Shown here: one piece after another, positions 49,662-61,610 of the stretch
Numbering within the stretch: position 1 is the stretch's first letter
Layout of the letters: every line of letters begins with the position of its first letter
Source: Agelaius tricolor
Lineage: Eukaryota; Chordata; Aves; Passeriformes; Icteridae
Direction of reading: 5' to 3'
Assembly: GCA_023055355.1 (NCBI GenBank)
Contig: JALJCS010000002.1
Span: 83,663,001 to 83,727,000 of the forward strand
Length of the DNA: 64,000 nt
Made by a program: the position numbers and the translations under genes
The notes under the pieces: generated by a model
What the model saw: the letters and a program-made list of their open reading frames with translations, nothing else
What the model was told of the DNA's origin: nothing
The model's database searches: none

Positions 49662-49684
49662 GGGCCAAGGGGGAAGGGAGGGGG
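49662..49684 (+). other. Canonical G-quadruplex motif
   Basis: Four G runs of 3, 5, 3 and 5 bases are separated by loops of 4, 2 and 1 bases (CCAA, AA, A), which satisfies the usual G3+N1-7 pattern. It lies in a GC-rich patch of about 100 bp in AT-rich surroundings. Confidence 0.8.
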
Positions 49685-52600
49685 AAGCAAGGACCTGGCC
49701 AGATGGGTGGGTTGATACTGCACCATCATCATCAGAAAATCTGACTGTCTTTATTTTTAAATATTGAAAGTTATACTTTCTTCCCATATTATACTTTCTA
49801 CACTTCTTATTTCTTAGTTTACTGGAAAGATTTGCCAAGAAATGTTTTGGGATATTATCTAGTAATTTAGTCCTAACCTAGTCTTTCTGATATTTATGAC
49901 ATAAAAGAAGGAGCTTGAAGAGAATCAGAGACAGCCTTGAACAAGAAGAAAATATTGCTTCTCTTAGAATCATTGGAGGTACACAATACATTGTAACTGA
50001 GTCTTTTGTATATTCATTGACAAGACAATAAATAGTTTTAAAGGCTTTGATATTATGATCATGTATGATTCTGCCAGAACACATGTTACTATGGGGTTTT
50101 TTTCAGATAATTTCTTTTTTTTCCAAAGGCAACATGATGATGATGGGTAGAACTTCTAGTTATCCACCTGAAATTAAATCATGTACACCAAAGACATAAA
50201 TTGCTCAGAAAAAAAAAAAGTGAGGTTTTCCAACTCCCCTGCCTTACTGCCACACATAATTTACAAGTGAAGTTAAATCTCAGAACATTTTGGTGAGCTT
50301 TGTGCAAAATAAAGACCATATTTAGATGCTTGAAAAATTTGGGAAGGGCCTTTGGAAGTGATCCTAGACATGTGAAAGGACCTGCATGGGAGCAGAGCCT
50401 GGAAAAGTAGGTATGAATGATGATAGCTCTCCTCTTTTGCAGCCAGGGCATCTTGGGAGACTGGGTGGTGTAGCCCTCCTCAAACAACTTAATTTAATCC
50501 TTTAGCTATGATATCCTTCTTATCATTCCCTTGTGCCATCACCTCGTATATCACAGAAGTGTTATTCATTCATCATTAGAGCTGGGCAGTGACAAGTATA
50601 TTTTAATAGCATCCATTCCTTACAAAGGCTGTTTATTAAGTTAGTATTTCTAGGTCTCTTTATAATTAACCATAAAGTGTCCAAGACACACATTTTCATT
50701 TTCTCTCTGGATTTTTGATTGGATGAAAGCCCATGAATCTTGTATCCTAAAATGAGAGTGTGCTGGCACAACTGTGTGTATGTTTGATATCATGTAATTT
50801 CTTTGTTGCAAGAACAGTAACCAATATGGCAATTTTGCTGATTTATTGACCAAGTGAAAATGTATCTTTCCACTCCCTAAAGGAAAAAAAAAATGTTCTA
50901 GTTAAAGCATGGTTGAATAAAAAAAGGTTTTAATGCTCTTTGTCTAAGAACCAAGACACAGAATGTTAAAACAATCTTGATATTGACAGCATTTTTACTG
51001 GAAGGGCTTTTCTGGTCTGAGCTGCATATTTTTGATCAATCAGAGAGAGTGAGACAAAGGAATAAGAACCAAATTACCTAAAACCTTTTTCCAAAATTAT
51101 ATTATGGCTACAGTTTGAGGCTTGATCAGAATTTCTTCAGTTGAAAGTTTTCCCAGGGAAAAAAAAATTATTCACCCAAATCTGACTTTTCCCACTTATG
51201 GACCTGTTATGGACACATTTCCATTGGAAAAAAAATCCCTCTCCCAATGGACTAGCCAGTAGACCAGTGGCCACATTGTCAGTAACACTGGACATTGACC
51301 TGGATGTGGGATAGTATCTGTACTTCTCCTCCTTGTCTTGATTAAGGAATTGTATTTTATGAAAGAAATGCAAAAAGAAAAAAATAAGAGACCTACTCCT
51401 TTTCAGATGTAATTTTGTGACAGTATAAACTATTAGTTCTGCAAACATAATAGCAGAAAGGAGATGTTAGGGGGAAAGTAAAGAGTACACAAAAATGGCA
51501 AATTATCAGTAGTTTTAAAATTAACCCCTTTTCTGCAAATGCAGCTTCCTAGAGATGCTAAAGCTGTGCAAAGTCCAGCTGAGATCACTGAGATCACTGC
51601 TGCAGCACATAAATCTGGGCAACAGCCTTGAGGGAGAGGCTGTGGGTTGGGGGCCTGTGTCTGTTACATGAGTTTTCTTTATCAAAGCAGTGCACAAAGC
51701 CTTTTAAAGCAGATATTGCTCAGTTTCTTTTCCATAATGTAACATTATTTGAATTCATTTGGTGCAAAATGTTCAATCAAATGCCGTGTTTTGGACTACT
51801 GCACAGCTTTTAGAAGCAGCAATTCTCACCTATCAGCAATTCAGAGATATTGATTCAGGTCAGAATTCCTTCTTTCTGATGTGTCAAAACAGTTCCTACA
51901 GTTGTAAAAATGGATAATATCCCAAATAAATAACATATCATTTGTGTGCAATATATTTTTGAGAATTGCTACATTAGCTTTTATGGGAAATATAGAATGA
52001 AATAATAAATGAGCCTTCTTGGCTTCCTTAATTTTTGAAATGTGGAATTTTTTTCACAAATTGTCAGTGAACACATTTCCCAATGTTTCTGCAGAAATCT
52101 CTCAGCAAATGTTTCATCTGATTCTGATTAAACAGAGCAAAGGCACTGAGCATGACAAATTACTTTTCAGTTTGCACTGAAAAGCCTAATAAGAATTAAA
52201 AGTTCTAATGTTTCTTTTTCCCACTCAGCATTGTATTTGCGTGCAAAATTCAGGAAGAAAGATGAGATAGGCAACATGAGCACATTGGGGGTTTCTCTCC
52301 TTTTAAAGAAGTTCCAGAAACAAACTCCATGTATGTGACCTTTCAGAAAGAGCTGTATTAGAAGTTGTTTGCCATCTTTTGTTAGTCAGCCACTTCCCTT
52401 TGCCCCACAATTTTATGAACTCACACAGACTGACTTTCCAGTCCTTCATGTGGAGCCAGGGAGAGCTTAAGGAAGGGAAATGCACAAGGGAGCAGGTAAA
52501 GAAACATTTGTGCCATAACCTACAGCCACCCAGAAGTACCTGTCAAAGAATCAGTGAGCCATAAAATGGCAGGGGTCAGCTACCCACCCAGACCAGTTTT

Positions 52601-53018
52601 CCAAAGTGGATATAGTGATAAATGCAGACCTATGCTCAGAAAGAATTTGGATTCCTTAGTTGCTGGATACAAATACTATTTAAAATTCTATAACATGATT
52701 TTCAAAGACTATTTTTGTAAAAGATGTAAAATTCTTCTAAAAAAATGAAAAAAAATCTTGCAAAAACAAAAATTCAGTGATCTTTCCTTTCTTAACTGTG
52801 TTCTATCTGAGATACATTTATGTTCATTGTCAGGAATTAAATACATCTGACAAATCTGGGATATGAGAGAGCTCTAGTGGAAACAGGGATATTAGTTTCC
52901 CTCACTTTCTTAAAATAGTGAAGATTTGTTTTGGTTACCTCCCCCCACCACAATCTTTCTCTCCAATCTCTTTCTGGAGAAAATTAAAATGCACAATAAC
53001 ATAATTTGCTGTTCAGGC
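49685..53018. other. Unclassified AT-rich non-coding DNA
   Basis: No gene or repeat recognised. Minus-strand frames at 50179-50487 and 51137-51448 have no domain. Confidence 0.5.
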
Positions 53019-53038
53019 TTTTTTTTTTTTTTTTTTTT
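53019..53038. repeat. T20 homopolymer
   Basis: A single run of 20 T with no recognisable retroposed sequence attached. Confidence 0.95.
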
Positions 53039-54668
53039 AATTAGATGATACCACTGGTCTCGTTAATGATTGCGTGTTTGTATCTGTCATATGCTGTTCA
53101 AAATTCTTATTCACTTTGCTTGAAAATCCCTTACCCATCTTTGCCCACGAGTTTTTGTCCCTGTTTTTCTGAAATGGTCAAGACCAGTGCAGTTATTACC
53201 AACCTCTTATTGAGTTGGGAGATCACCATTCTCACTTCAGACCTGAGAACAATAAAAGCTTGTCTGCTATTTTGCAGCTGTACTTACAGGTTTAATACCA
53301 GTCTATGACCTCTGCCTATCTTGCCTCTCTGACTGCAGCCATCTGATCCTCAAAGTAATCATCTCAACATCTTCCTACTTTGGCCAAAGGGATTTGAGTT
53401 CCTCATAATGAAAAATGAAAAAAATGTTTGAGGTTGTTTCTTATGAGCTTGGAAAGTGTTAAGCTTTTACTTAGATTTTCTGATAATAATAATTATTTGC
53501 TATAGTTGAAGTTGGAAATGCCCATATTATATCACACCCTTACAAAGAGGTCAGTCCATTCCACCAGTGGGCAAATGTACTTGAGCACTGTGGAAGGATA
53601 TCAGTTTTGTTTATCTGGTTTGACTTTTTTTAGACATACAGAAAAAGATTGTTCTAATCTTATAGAGTGCAGAGGGGAAACTGAAATGAGCTGTGGCCAG
53701 AGAAAGGAACAGTCCTGACACCAGATGCTCAAGGGCTGAAAAGAAGTTATGATGGAGGACACTGGAGGCACAGGAGTGAAGCTGGGGACAGAAGACAGGT
53801 GTGGGCAGACTGAGGACAGCACTCATTGTGAACAGCAAGTGTGGGATAAATAAATGAAAATTTGTAGAAATTAGCTGGGAGCTGAAGTGGGTGTGAATAG
53901 TTAGCATTCCCATTTCTCCTTTTTCCAAACCAACCTTCACTAACTCATCCACCACACTGATATCTGTGCTTTCAGGGGCCTTCATTATCTTCAACTGGTT
54001 TGTTTATCATCTGTTGCTCACTGTAGGAAGAGCCATTTCCAACTCTGAACAACACATCTTTTATGTGTGAAATTTCAAGTAGAACTTTCAGCATTTTCCC
54101 CCCAAACTTCCTTCTAGTCTCAGGAAGATTTGTTAACTCCTGCAGGTAAAATTCATAAATCCCTGTTCCTCTATGAAAGCTGCTAGATTGCTAAAATCAT
54201 GGATATTCTGCCTTTCTCTCTGATCAGTGTTGTCTCACTCTTTTTTTTTCTGGTTGTTTATGTGTATTTATTATCCTAGTCTTACACTTAGTTTGCAATT
54301 GCTTGAGGAGGGATTGCTGCCTGGTCGTTGCTTGTCCAAGGCTCAGATCAGTGTTCTCAGCTGAGACACTCAGGCATGAAATTAGTTCCAGCAATAGATG
54401 AGGATGGCATTGGAAGGGATGGGCAGCTGATGCCAACTGATGCCAACTTTTTAATCTGCATAAGAGCTGAAAATTGCTTCAACACACAAAAAGTAGTTCA
54501 GATTGATACAAGCTTTGAGAGCCAACTGGAGCCTGTGGGGCCTTGGTAAGCTCAACTTTACATCAGCGTGCTCAGGAGAAAGCTGGAATTCCTTCCTATT
54601 CCTGCTGGGAATGGTAAATAGTACGAAATGGAAAAGAAAGCACCAAACTCACAGGTAATTAGGATGAG
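53039..54668. other. Unclassified non-coding DNA
   Basis: Nothing recognised apart from a tiny tandem (CTGATGCCAA twice) at 54427-54446. The frame at 53611-53994 (minus) has no domain. Confidence 0.5.
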
Positions 54669-54745
54669 ACAATCAGAAAATAGTTTGAATTGGAAGGTAT
54701 CTTATTAGGTGTTGTAGATCAACTAGACCAACTCAAACTTTTAGG
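54669..54745 (-). mobile_element. Degraded CR1 LINE 3' end, minus strand
   Basis: ACAATCAGAAAATAGTTTGA, then ATTGGAAGGTATCTTATTAG and AGATCAACTAGACCAACTC, follow the inverted CR1 terminal block with several mismatches. Only the last part of the 3' UTR is present. Confidence 0.65.
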
Positions 54746-54776
54746 AGAAAAAACATCTATAGTTTAGACTTTAGAC

Positions 54777-54780
54777 TTTT

Positions 54781-54813
<33 letters not shown>

Positions 54814-54816
54814 TTT
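54777..54816. repeat. Interrupted poly(T) tract (T10, then T26)
   Basis: T10, CTTC, then T26. It sits about 30 bp right of the degraded CR1 end and is preceded by a small TTTAGAC tandem. The lysine-rich minus frames that cross it are artefacts of this tract. Confidence 0.95.
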
Positions 54817-57309
54817 GTGCAGAGAAGAAGCTGTTCTCTGATACTTGAACTCCCTGGATTGGCAAGAGGAGACAGTGTCAGGAGCACAGAGACAGGTTCT
54901 GATAGTCCATTTGGTAGCTGTACACATGCACAGAAATTCATTGGGTAAGCAGGCACAAATAGCTGACACAATGCCAAGATTTTCAGATTTATGCATTTGA
55001 TGCCTCCTGGTTTTTGATGCAAGTTATAAATGCATCTCATTTTCTGAAAGTACTGAACACTTGGACCTTTGAAAATCAGGCATTGGAGAACTGATGCCAG
55101 TCATGCACCAAAACTGTGTTTTCAGAACCACCAACTATTTTCTAAAATGTTGCTGTGACTTAGATATTCCCGCTCTTGATAACCATTAAAATATGGTAAT
55201 TGTTACCAGGCCTCTGCTAAATTTCCAAAGAAAACCGATACTTTAAAGTAACAGGAATGTTGCTTACTTTCTGCTTTACAAAACAAGCCCATCCCTATCT
55301 AGTGATCCTTCTTAATGAAGCATGTCTTGCATCTCCAACTGCCAGGCAAACAGGGAGATAAGCTGTCCAAATTGCTGTGCAGCCAGATACTTGCTCACTC
55401 CAGGAGAGCTGCCAGACCATTTTCATTTGGAAACAGCCTCCTTCAGCATGGAAGTGACTTTTGTTTCCTCTGGCTGTGGTGGAGGATTTAGCATTGTGTA
55501 CCTTTCAGTAGGGCTTTGTTTATGTGAGGCTGGTACATAGTGTGGTAGATTGCTGTTGCTCACTCTCTCCTTATCATAGTTCTGTTTTAATATTGGTGAA
55601 GATGCATTTTCTAATTGACTCACAATTCAGCAACGAGAATTGATTTCCCCATCCTGAGTTGCTGCTTCAGATGATATGCTTCCAAAATGGATGCAACTAT
55701 ATTGTGTTAGTACCTGGAAGCCACTTTACTAATTGAGGGAGGGGGCTTCCCCCTTGAAGTGGAAGGGAAAATGTCTGCCTGACTGCAAAAAGTATGGAAA
55801 AATAGTTTGGAAAGTGCTTTTCTTATTAGATAAAGGCTTACAGGTCACAGCAATAAAGAACATGTCATAGTGATGGTTCATCTAGCTGCACTTCCTGCCT
55901 CTAGAATCACAGTCAGTTTAGATACTTCATCTCAGACTTCTCAGTCTGATCTCACAGACTTCCAGTCTGGTCAGAGGTGTGAGTTAGACAGTGACAGCTG
56001 CTTGAGGGAAAGGACATCCTCCCCATTGCAGCCTTACTGTCTGCTGTGACTCAGTCACAGAGCAGAGCTTCCCCAAGGAGTCTGATTTGCCACCCAGGTG
56101 GAGATGTGCACATAGCTTGGCAAGGGCACTCTGAAGAAAAGTGATTCTCCTTGGACACATGGAAAAGTGCTGCAGATTAAATGGGGAGATATTATAGAAA
56201 TACAGGTGAGATTCATAAGGTAGAGCTGTGTGTGTCCTTTTAAAACAGGAAATAATGTCTTTTTGCCAGGAGAAAATAAGAAAAGACACGGAATTGCTAT
56301 ATGGCAGGAGCATTTCTTCATCTTTACTTAGAAAGGGTCTATAAAAAAAAAGCATCATTATCACAAGATGCATTTTCCATACTCAGTAAAGGAATTCAAT
56401 GGCTAGAGTAGTTTTTGAAAAGCCTGTTCTTGCCTGAGTGCACACTAGGGCTGCAACTGTGTCTGTACAGTTCGTGCAGATGTGAAAAAACATCCCAGTG
56501 CTTCAAACCCAGCAGTTGTTGCCTTTTGCTGACAGATGGTGGTGGACAGTTGGCGGCTCTGGACTCCCACATCACACCTCTGTCACAGCCCAGGAGAGGG
56601 TTATCACATGGGCAGAGATTTTAACACCTGTCAGTGTAGGGTCCTAAAAAATAAATAACAATTGAAGTAACTTCTTAATTCTTCCAGATGGTATCTTTAG
56701 GGATACTATAACTTCCTTCTGTTTATCTTCATATTAAAAAGAAAACTAAACCAGCAGACCAGCAGCGCCTGCTATTAACCCTGTTGGTTTCCCATAACCT
56801 CTATCACTCACAGGTTTTCTGGCTGGTTCAATAGATAAGGATCTGCAGACAATTGATCATTTTCTTTGTAACATTCTAGTCACCAAACATGTATTTATGA
56901 ATTGTATGCTTGTTGCTAAACACGAATAAGCCAGAGTGTCCATTCACGTCATCAACCCCAGTTGCCACGGAGATGAGTCACAACATCTCTCTCTCACAGG
57001 ACACTTCCTGCTTGGAGAGCTCTTTGAGGGTTTTCCCTGCTGTCTTTACACAATAAAAAGCAGCTTTGTGAAGCAAAATTGGTTATTTAGTTCTGCTGTG
57101 GAGTCAGAGATGTAATTTCTCCAGTAGTGTAAAACTGCTCTGAAATAAAATTCTGTGGCCATTCAAAATCTCCCAAACATATCTTTGCATGAAAACAATT
57201 TAGATTTTAATCCTTTTTAATTCTCATCCTCTGAAAAGAACTCCAAGTTTATAATGAACTTCCCACCCTTTTTCTGTGCACTGTGCAAAGTGGTGGTGGT
57301 GGTGTTAAG
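54817..57309. other. Unclassified non-coding DNA
   Basis: No gene is recognised. A stretch at 56.93-57.0 kb has a CRE-like CACGTCATC, a GTTGCCACGGAGA and an AP-1-like TGAGTCAC within 45 bp. The minus frames at 55984-56373 look spurious. Confidence 0.5.
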
Positions 57310-57378
57310 TCATATGTTTGACTTCATGATCTTGAAGGACCTTTCCAAGTTATTTGATTCTTGTGATCCTGTGAAAGC
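57310..57378 (+). mobile_element. Degraded CR1 LINE 3' end, plus strand
   Basis: TTGACTTCATGATCTTGAAG, then GACCTTTCCAAGTTATTTGA and TTCTTGTGATCCTGTGA, match the CR1 3' terminus with mismatches. Only the last 70 bp or so remain. Confidence 0.7.
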
Positions 57379-57606
57379 AGGGCTTGGTAAGGTCTGTGGG
57401 GACAGACACACTTGTGCGTCAGAGACTTGATAAAAAAGAGAACTTAGTTAAAAATTTACTGGCATTTGTGACTTCCCCATCATTACCACAGGAGCTGCAC
57501 AGCACAGTACTCCCCAGCTCCATGAATCCAGATCAGTCTCAGCATGTGAGCACTTCCCAGATTTTTGATGAATTTCATGCCTACACCAGGAGAACAGGCC
57601 AATATT

Positions 57607-58222
57607 AGAATCATAGAATAGTTTGGGTTGGAAAAGTCCTTTAAATACCATCCAGTTCCAACCCTCCTGCCGTGGTCAGGGACACCTTCCACTAGATCAG
57701 GTTGCTCAGGGCTCCAGTCTGGCCTTAAACACTTCCAGGGATGGGCATCCAGAGCTCCTCTGGGCAACCTGTGCCAGTGCCTCACCATCCTCACAGTCAA
57801 GAATCTCTTTCTAATATCCATTCTGAAACTACCCTCTTTCACTGTAAAGCTCTTATCCCTTTTTCTGTCACTATATGCTCTTCTAACAAGTCTTTCTCCA
57901 GCTGTCTTGTAGGTACCCATGAGGTACTGGAAGGTATCATAAGGTCTCCTTCCCTTCTCCAGGTTGAACAATCACAACTCTCTCAGCCTCTCCCCATAGG
58001 AGCAGTGATCCAACCCTCTGATCATCTTTGTGGCCAACTCATTTTGACTGGTCCATGTCCTTCCTGTGCTGAGGACCCCAGAAATGGATGCAGAACTCAG
58101 GGTAGGGTCTCATGAGAGTGGAGTAGAGGGGGAGAATCCCCTCCCTTGACCTGCTGCCCATGGGGCTCTTGATGCAGCCCAGGCTTTCTGGACTGCAAGT
58201 GCATGTTGCCAGTTTGTGTCTG
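57607..58222 (-). mobile_element. CR1 LINE fragment, minus strand, 3' end intact
   Basis: About 615 bp begin at AGAATCATAGAATAGTTTGG and continue through GGGACACCTTCCACTAGATC, CTCTGGGCAACCTGTGCCAG, AGGTACTGGAAGGTATCATA, TGAACAATCACAACTCTCTC, GAGTAGAGGGGGAGAATC and GCAAGTGCATGTTGCCAG. This is avian CR1 from its 3' terminus into the C-terminal part of ORF2, read in reverse, 5'-truncated at about 58222. No clear target-site duplication was found. Confidence 0.96.
57700..57971 (-). pseudogene. CR1 ORF2 C-terminal remnant
   Basis: The minus frame reads FQYLMGTYKTAGERL, YSDRKRDKSFTVKEGSFRMD, IRKRFLTVRMVRHWHRLPRG and ALDAH, matching the conserved end of CR1 ORF2. The frame is then lost, and reading runs on into the 3' UTR and flank (open to 57483). 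It lacks the endonuclease and RT core and cannot be functional. Confidence 0.9.
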
Positions 58223-59020
58223 GTTGTATCTTGACCTGAATAAAATCAGAGCAATAAGAACAGAAAATAAATCTAGCAAGTGTAATGTTGCTGATAACAT
58301 TGTACTTTCAATGGCATAGTTTCCCCCTTTCTCAGCAGAGTTCAAGGCATGAATCCTCCAAGGAAAGTAACATCATCTAGTGGGCAAAGTTACTATCCAA
58401 GGCTACTGTGGAGTGGAGAGGGACTTAAGAAATCCCCTTGTTCTCTGATGTTCCTAGAGGATTTATTTCCTCAAAGCACTGCATTTGGCCAGCATTCTGC
58501 TCCTTTGTTCACACATATCAACTCCAGCCTCCTTACTGAGGGCACAAACATCTCTCCCAGGCTTGTGGATACATGGTCCAGGCCTGAAAATTCAGTGATG
58601 TAATGCTGAGAGTTGGAAAGCAATAAATCTTGGACATCAGCATTGATGGGGAAGGGATGTAAAGCAAATGCTGCAGGTTGTGTGTTACAAATTCCTGTAT
58701 TGGTCAGATAATTACAGCCACAGGCAGACAATCACAGGTGGTTTTCCACAAGTGGAGCTTTAAAAATTAGGCATTTCACAAGCACTTTCCTCACACAGTC
58801 ATATGGTCATAATACATACTTTTTATCTCTGTAATATAACTTTTCTTTCAATTCAGAACAAAGCCATCAAGTTTTGAAACTGTTTAAAAGAAATTGAATA
58901 TGAATATTTTTGGACTGGACAAAGTGTTTCATTTTGATTTGGGACATTTTGATAGAGGCATACAACATATGAAACAGAAAAATATAATAAACTCAAGGTT
59001 ATTTTGAATGGAATACTCAA
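58223..59020. other. Unclassified non-coding DNA
   Basis: Nothing recognised. Confidence 0.5.
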
Positions 59021-59100
59021 GAGACTCATCATAAAAAATGCCAAAATGGGAAAGAGACTCATTACAAAAAATGCTGAAGTGGGACAGAGTCAGTGGGACA
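59021..59100. repeat. 33-bp tandem duplication with partial third copy
   Basis: GAGACTCATCATAAAAAATG starts copy 1 at 59021 and GAGACTCATTACAAAAAATG starts copy 2 at 59054. A partial third copy (GAGTCAGTGGGACA) starts at 59087. Because 33 is a multiple of three, the minus frame 58929-59288 shows an 11-residue repeat (LSHFSIFCNES / LSHFGIFYDES). Confidence 0.85.
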
Positions 59101-60024
59101 GACTCAGATTTCAGCTGAGTCAGACCACTTAGTCCTGGTTCACTTTCAAAAGGAGATTCAAACATAACTGCAATGATTTCACAAATGGCATTTTGATTTA
59201 AAAAGGACTGTGTTTTCCAATTGAAAAAAACCAAAGCAAGTAGTATCAAAGATTTTCTAGTCAGCCTCAGTAAATGAGAAAGGTTCACCAGTTCAATAAA
59301 ACGTGCAAAGCCTGGGAAGGAGAATTAAAAATTCCTGAAATGCAAATGCAGAGGATTTTTTAATTTTTATTTTTAAGTTGAAAAGAAAAAATAAAATAGC
59401 TTTGACATCATGCAATGTAGGAATGTGAGAGAACCCACCCTGCATCTGGTAGGTGGGGAGGTAACCAAAATCTGCCAGAGTCTCCTGCAGGCCACCTCAT
59501 CACAGGTGGAAAGCCCAGAGCAGAGGAGCAGAATTTCTGGGCAAAAGCAGCCTGGAACACCCTGGGGAGCCCTATGAGAATGACTGACTCACAAGGGGTG
59601 GGGGTGTTTTTTGGAAGGAGGCTGGTGGGGAGCTGGCTGCTCAACCTGTCCTTGGGGACTGGGGCTGTGAAAAGACTGGGAATTTTTATAGCCTGAGTAG
59701 GCTGCTGCCTCTCTTTTAACGTAGGAGGGAACGGGTGGAGGATGGAGGAGGGATTTGTTTTGGTTTTTGTTTGGGTAACAAAATCAGGAGAGACCATTAG
59801 GTAGAGTTATCTAGGATGACTTTTCTTTTGCTTGCGTGTTTTGCTGACAAAAACTACAGGCACTTTGCTGTAAGCAAGGCTTGCACTGAGAGAGTTTTAA
59901 GTGTTCCATACACAGACAATTTAACAAAAGCTCACGTTTTTCTCTGGGAAAAATCCTGCTCTTATTTCTCTCGGTCAAAGTGAATGTTAGGGGAGGAGGA
60001 TTATCCTAAGAATGTTGCTAAAAG
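59101..60024. other. Unclassified DNA, GC-richer at 59.42-59.76 kb
   Basis: The 59.42-59.76 kb part is G-rich, with GGGGTGGGGG near 59595, and carries a 129-codon minus frame (59408-59797) with no recognised domain. Confidence 0.5.
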
Positions 60025-60118
60025 ATGAGTGGACCTGGCAGTGTTAGGTTTACAGTTGGACTCAATAATCTTAAAGGCATTTTCCAACCTAAGCCAATCT
60101 ATGATTCTGTGATTCTGC
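60025..60118 (+). mobile_element. CR1 LINE 3' end, plus strand
   Basis: AGTGGACCTGGCAGTGTTAG, GTTGGACTCAATAATCTTAA, GGCATTTTCCAACCTAAG and the terminal CTATGATTCTGTGATTCTG match the 3' UTR and terminal repeat of avian CR1. It is strongly 5'-truncated. Confidence 0.9.
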
Positions 60119-61590
60119 CACAGCAGTTCACACCAGAACACTTTCCTGATTTTAGCAACCTTTCCACAGTCTGGATAATTGTCTCAAGCCCTATATTTAT
60201 GTGACAGTGGTTCTTTATTTTTGCCTTTTGCATTATGGATGTAAATTGTGCATTAAGGTTTTTTTAATATGTTGGAAAAGTATTTCAGTATATTTTTCTT
60301 GAGAAATGAGGGGAAATCAGATACTTAACTTGGTATTCTATTTTTCATTTTATTATTTTTTCTAGAATTCACTTTAGAAATGCAATAGAGCTGAAGGAAA
60401 TATTAATTAAAGAGAAAACATTTAGTCTGTACTGAACTGTTTTCATTATCTCTGAGTCAAGCTCTTTCTGTGACCCAAAATGTATAATTGATATTTTTAA
60501 AATATTCCAGCTTTGGTTGAAAATTAGCTGTCTTCTGATTTCAGGCAAAGTGATATCAAATAGCAATATCACTTGTGGAATGGAAATTATCTCCTTTCTC
60601 TGTTCTGTTTTTGTTACTTTAGTTTTTCATGACTGACTTTTTTTCCAAGGCAAAACTACATGGAATTAGATCAGTAAAAATACCAAAAAGGTTTGCATGG
60701 ATGCCCTAGGACTGGAACCAGTAGCACATATTACATAAATTTGAGTATTATTTGAGTATACACTTTGCTAATTTTTTTGCAAAGACATGGCAATTTTTAC
60801 TTTACAGATTTTTTTTCACCTTTTTGAAGGAATGACTTGACATCCAGGTATGGAAAAAAACCTAACAAAATAATAATAATTTCAAAAAACCAAACTATAT
60901 CTCCTTTGTTGTATGCTTTGGACTTATTGTCCCAAAGAGAACGTACAAGCATGTGACAGGTGACAGGTAGCAGGTTAGGATTCAAAAGAAAATGCATCAA
61001 AGATGAATCTTTCATTTTGGATATGTCCACATGCTCCATTTGGTTATGTTGCAGAGTGATGTGGCCATGCTAGCATTAGATTGGCAGATCCAGATGTTGA
61101 CAGCTGTCTCTCCATAGTGGTTCAGAGCTGAGCATTCACTATGCTGCTCTGGTGATTTTGTAACCAGCTCCACTTTCCATGGTTTTGAGGATGCTGAGGG
61201 TACCTTTAAAGTTAGCTTGAGTATATCTCACTGTCAGGGCACTGATTTATTTCTACTGGAAATGTCAAACCTCCAGAGGAAATTTGGTAGCTGCTAATGT
61301 CTGCTATTTCCTTCTTTTCTGTCCTTCTCCCATTCCTGCTTCCCATTCCCACCTCCAGTCATGCTTTGCTGCAGCCTACAGCAATATGTGGAGGACATAA
61401 CATTATAGAACACCAAACACCAAATGAGACGTGGCAAATTGTAGTGACAAGGTTGATCAGCATCTGTGTGTGGAAGGAGTGTTTGCAGCACACAGCTCAG
61501 AGAGGCAGAGCTGGGTTAACAGAGTGAATGCCTTTAAACCATGGCATCTGGAAGATCCTAGCAAAATAGCTCATTGTCTTCTCCCCTAAA
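60119..61590. other. Unclassified AT-rich non-coding DNA
   Basis: Nothing recognised. Confidence 0.5.
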
Positions 61591-61610
61591 TGAGTACTTT
61601 TTAGTACTCA
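61591..61610. other. Perfect 8-bp hairpin with T4 loop
   Basis: TGAGTACT, TTTT, AGTACTCA: two perfectly complementary arms around a four-base loop. Confidence 0.85.

Noticed and set aside
54757..55040. Lysine-rich open frames
   Set aside because: They are produced by reading the T26 tract as AAA codons on the minus strand.
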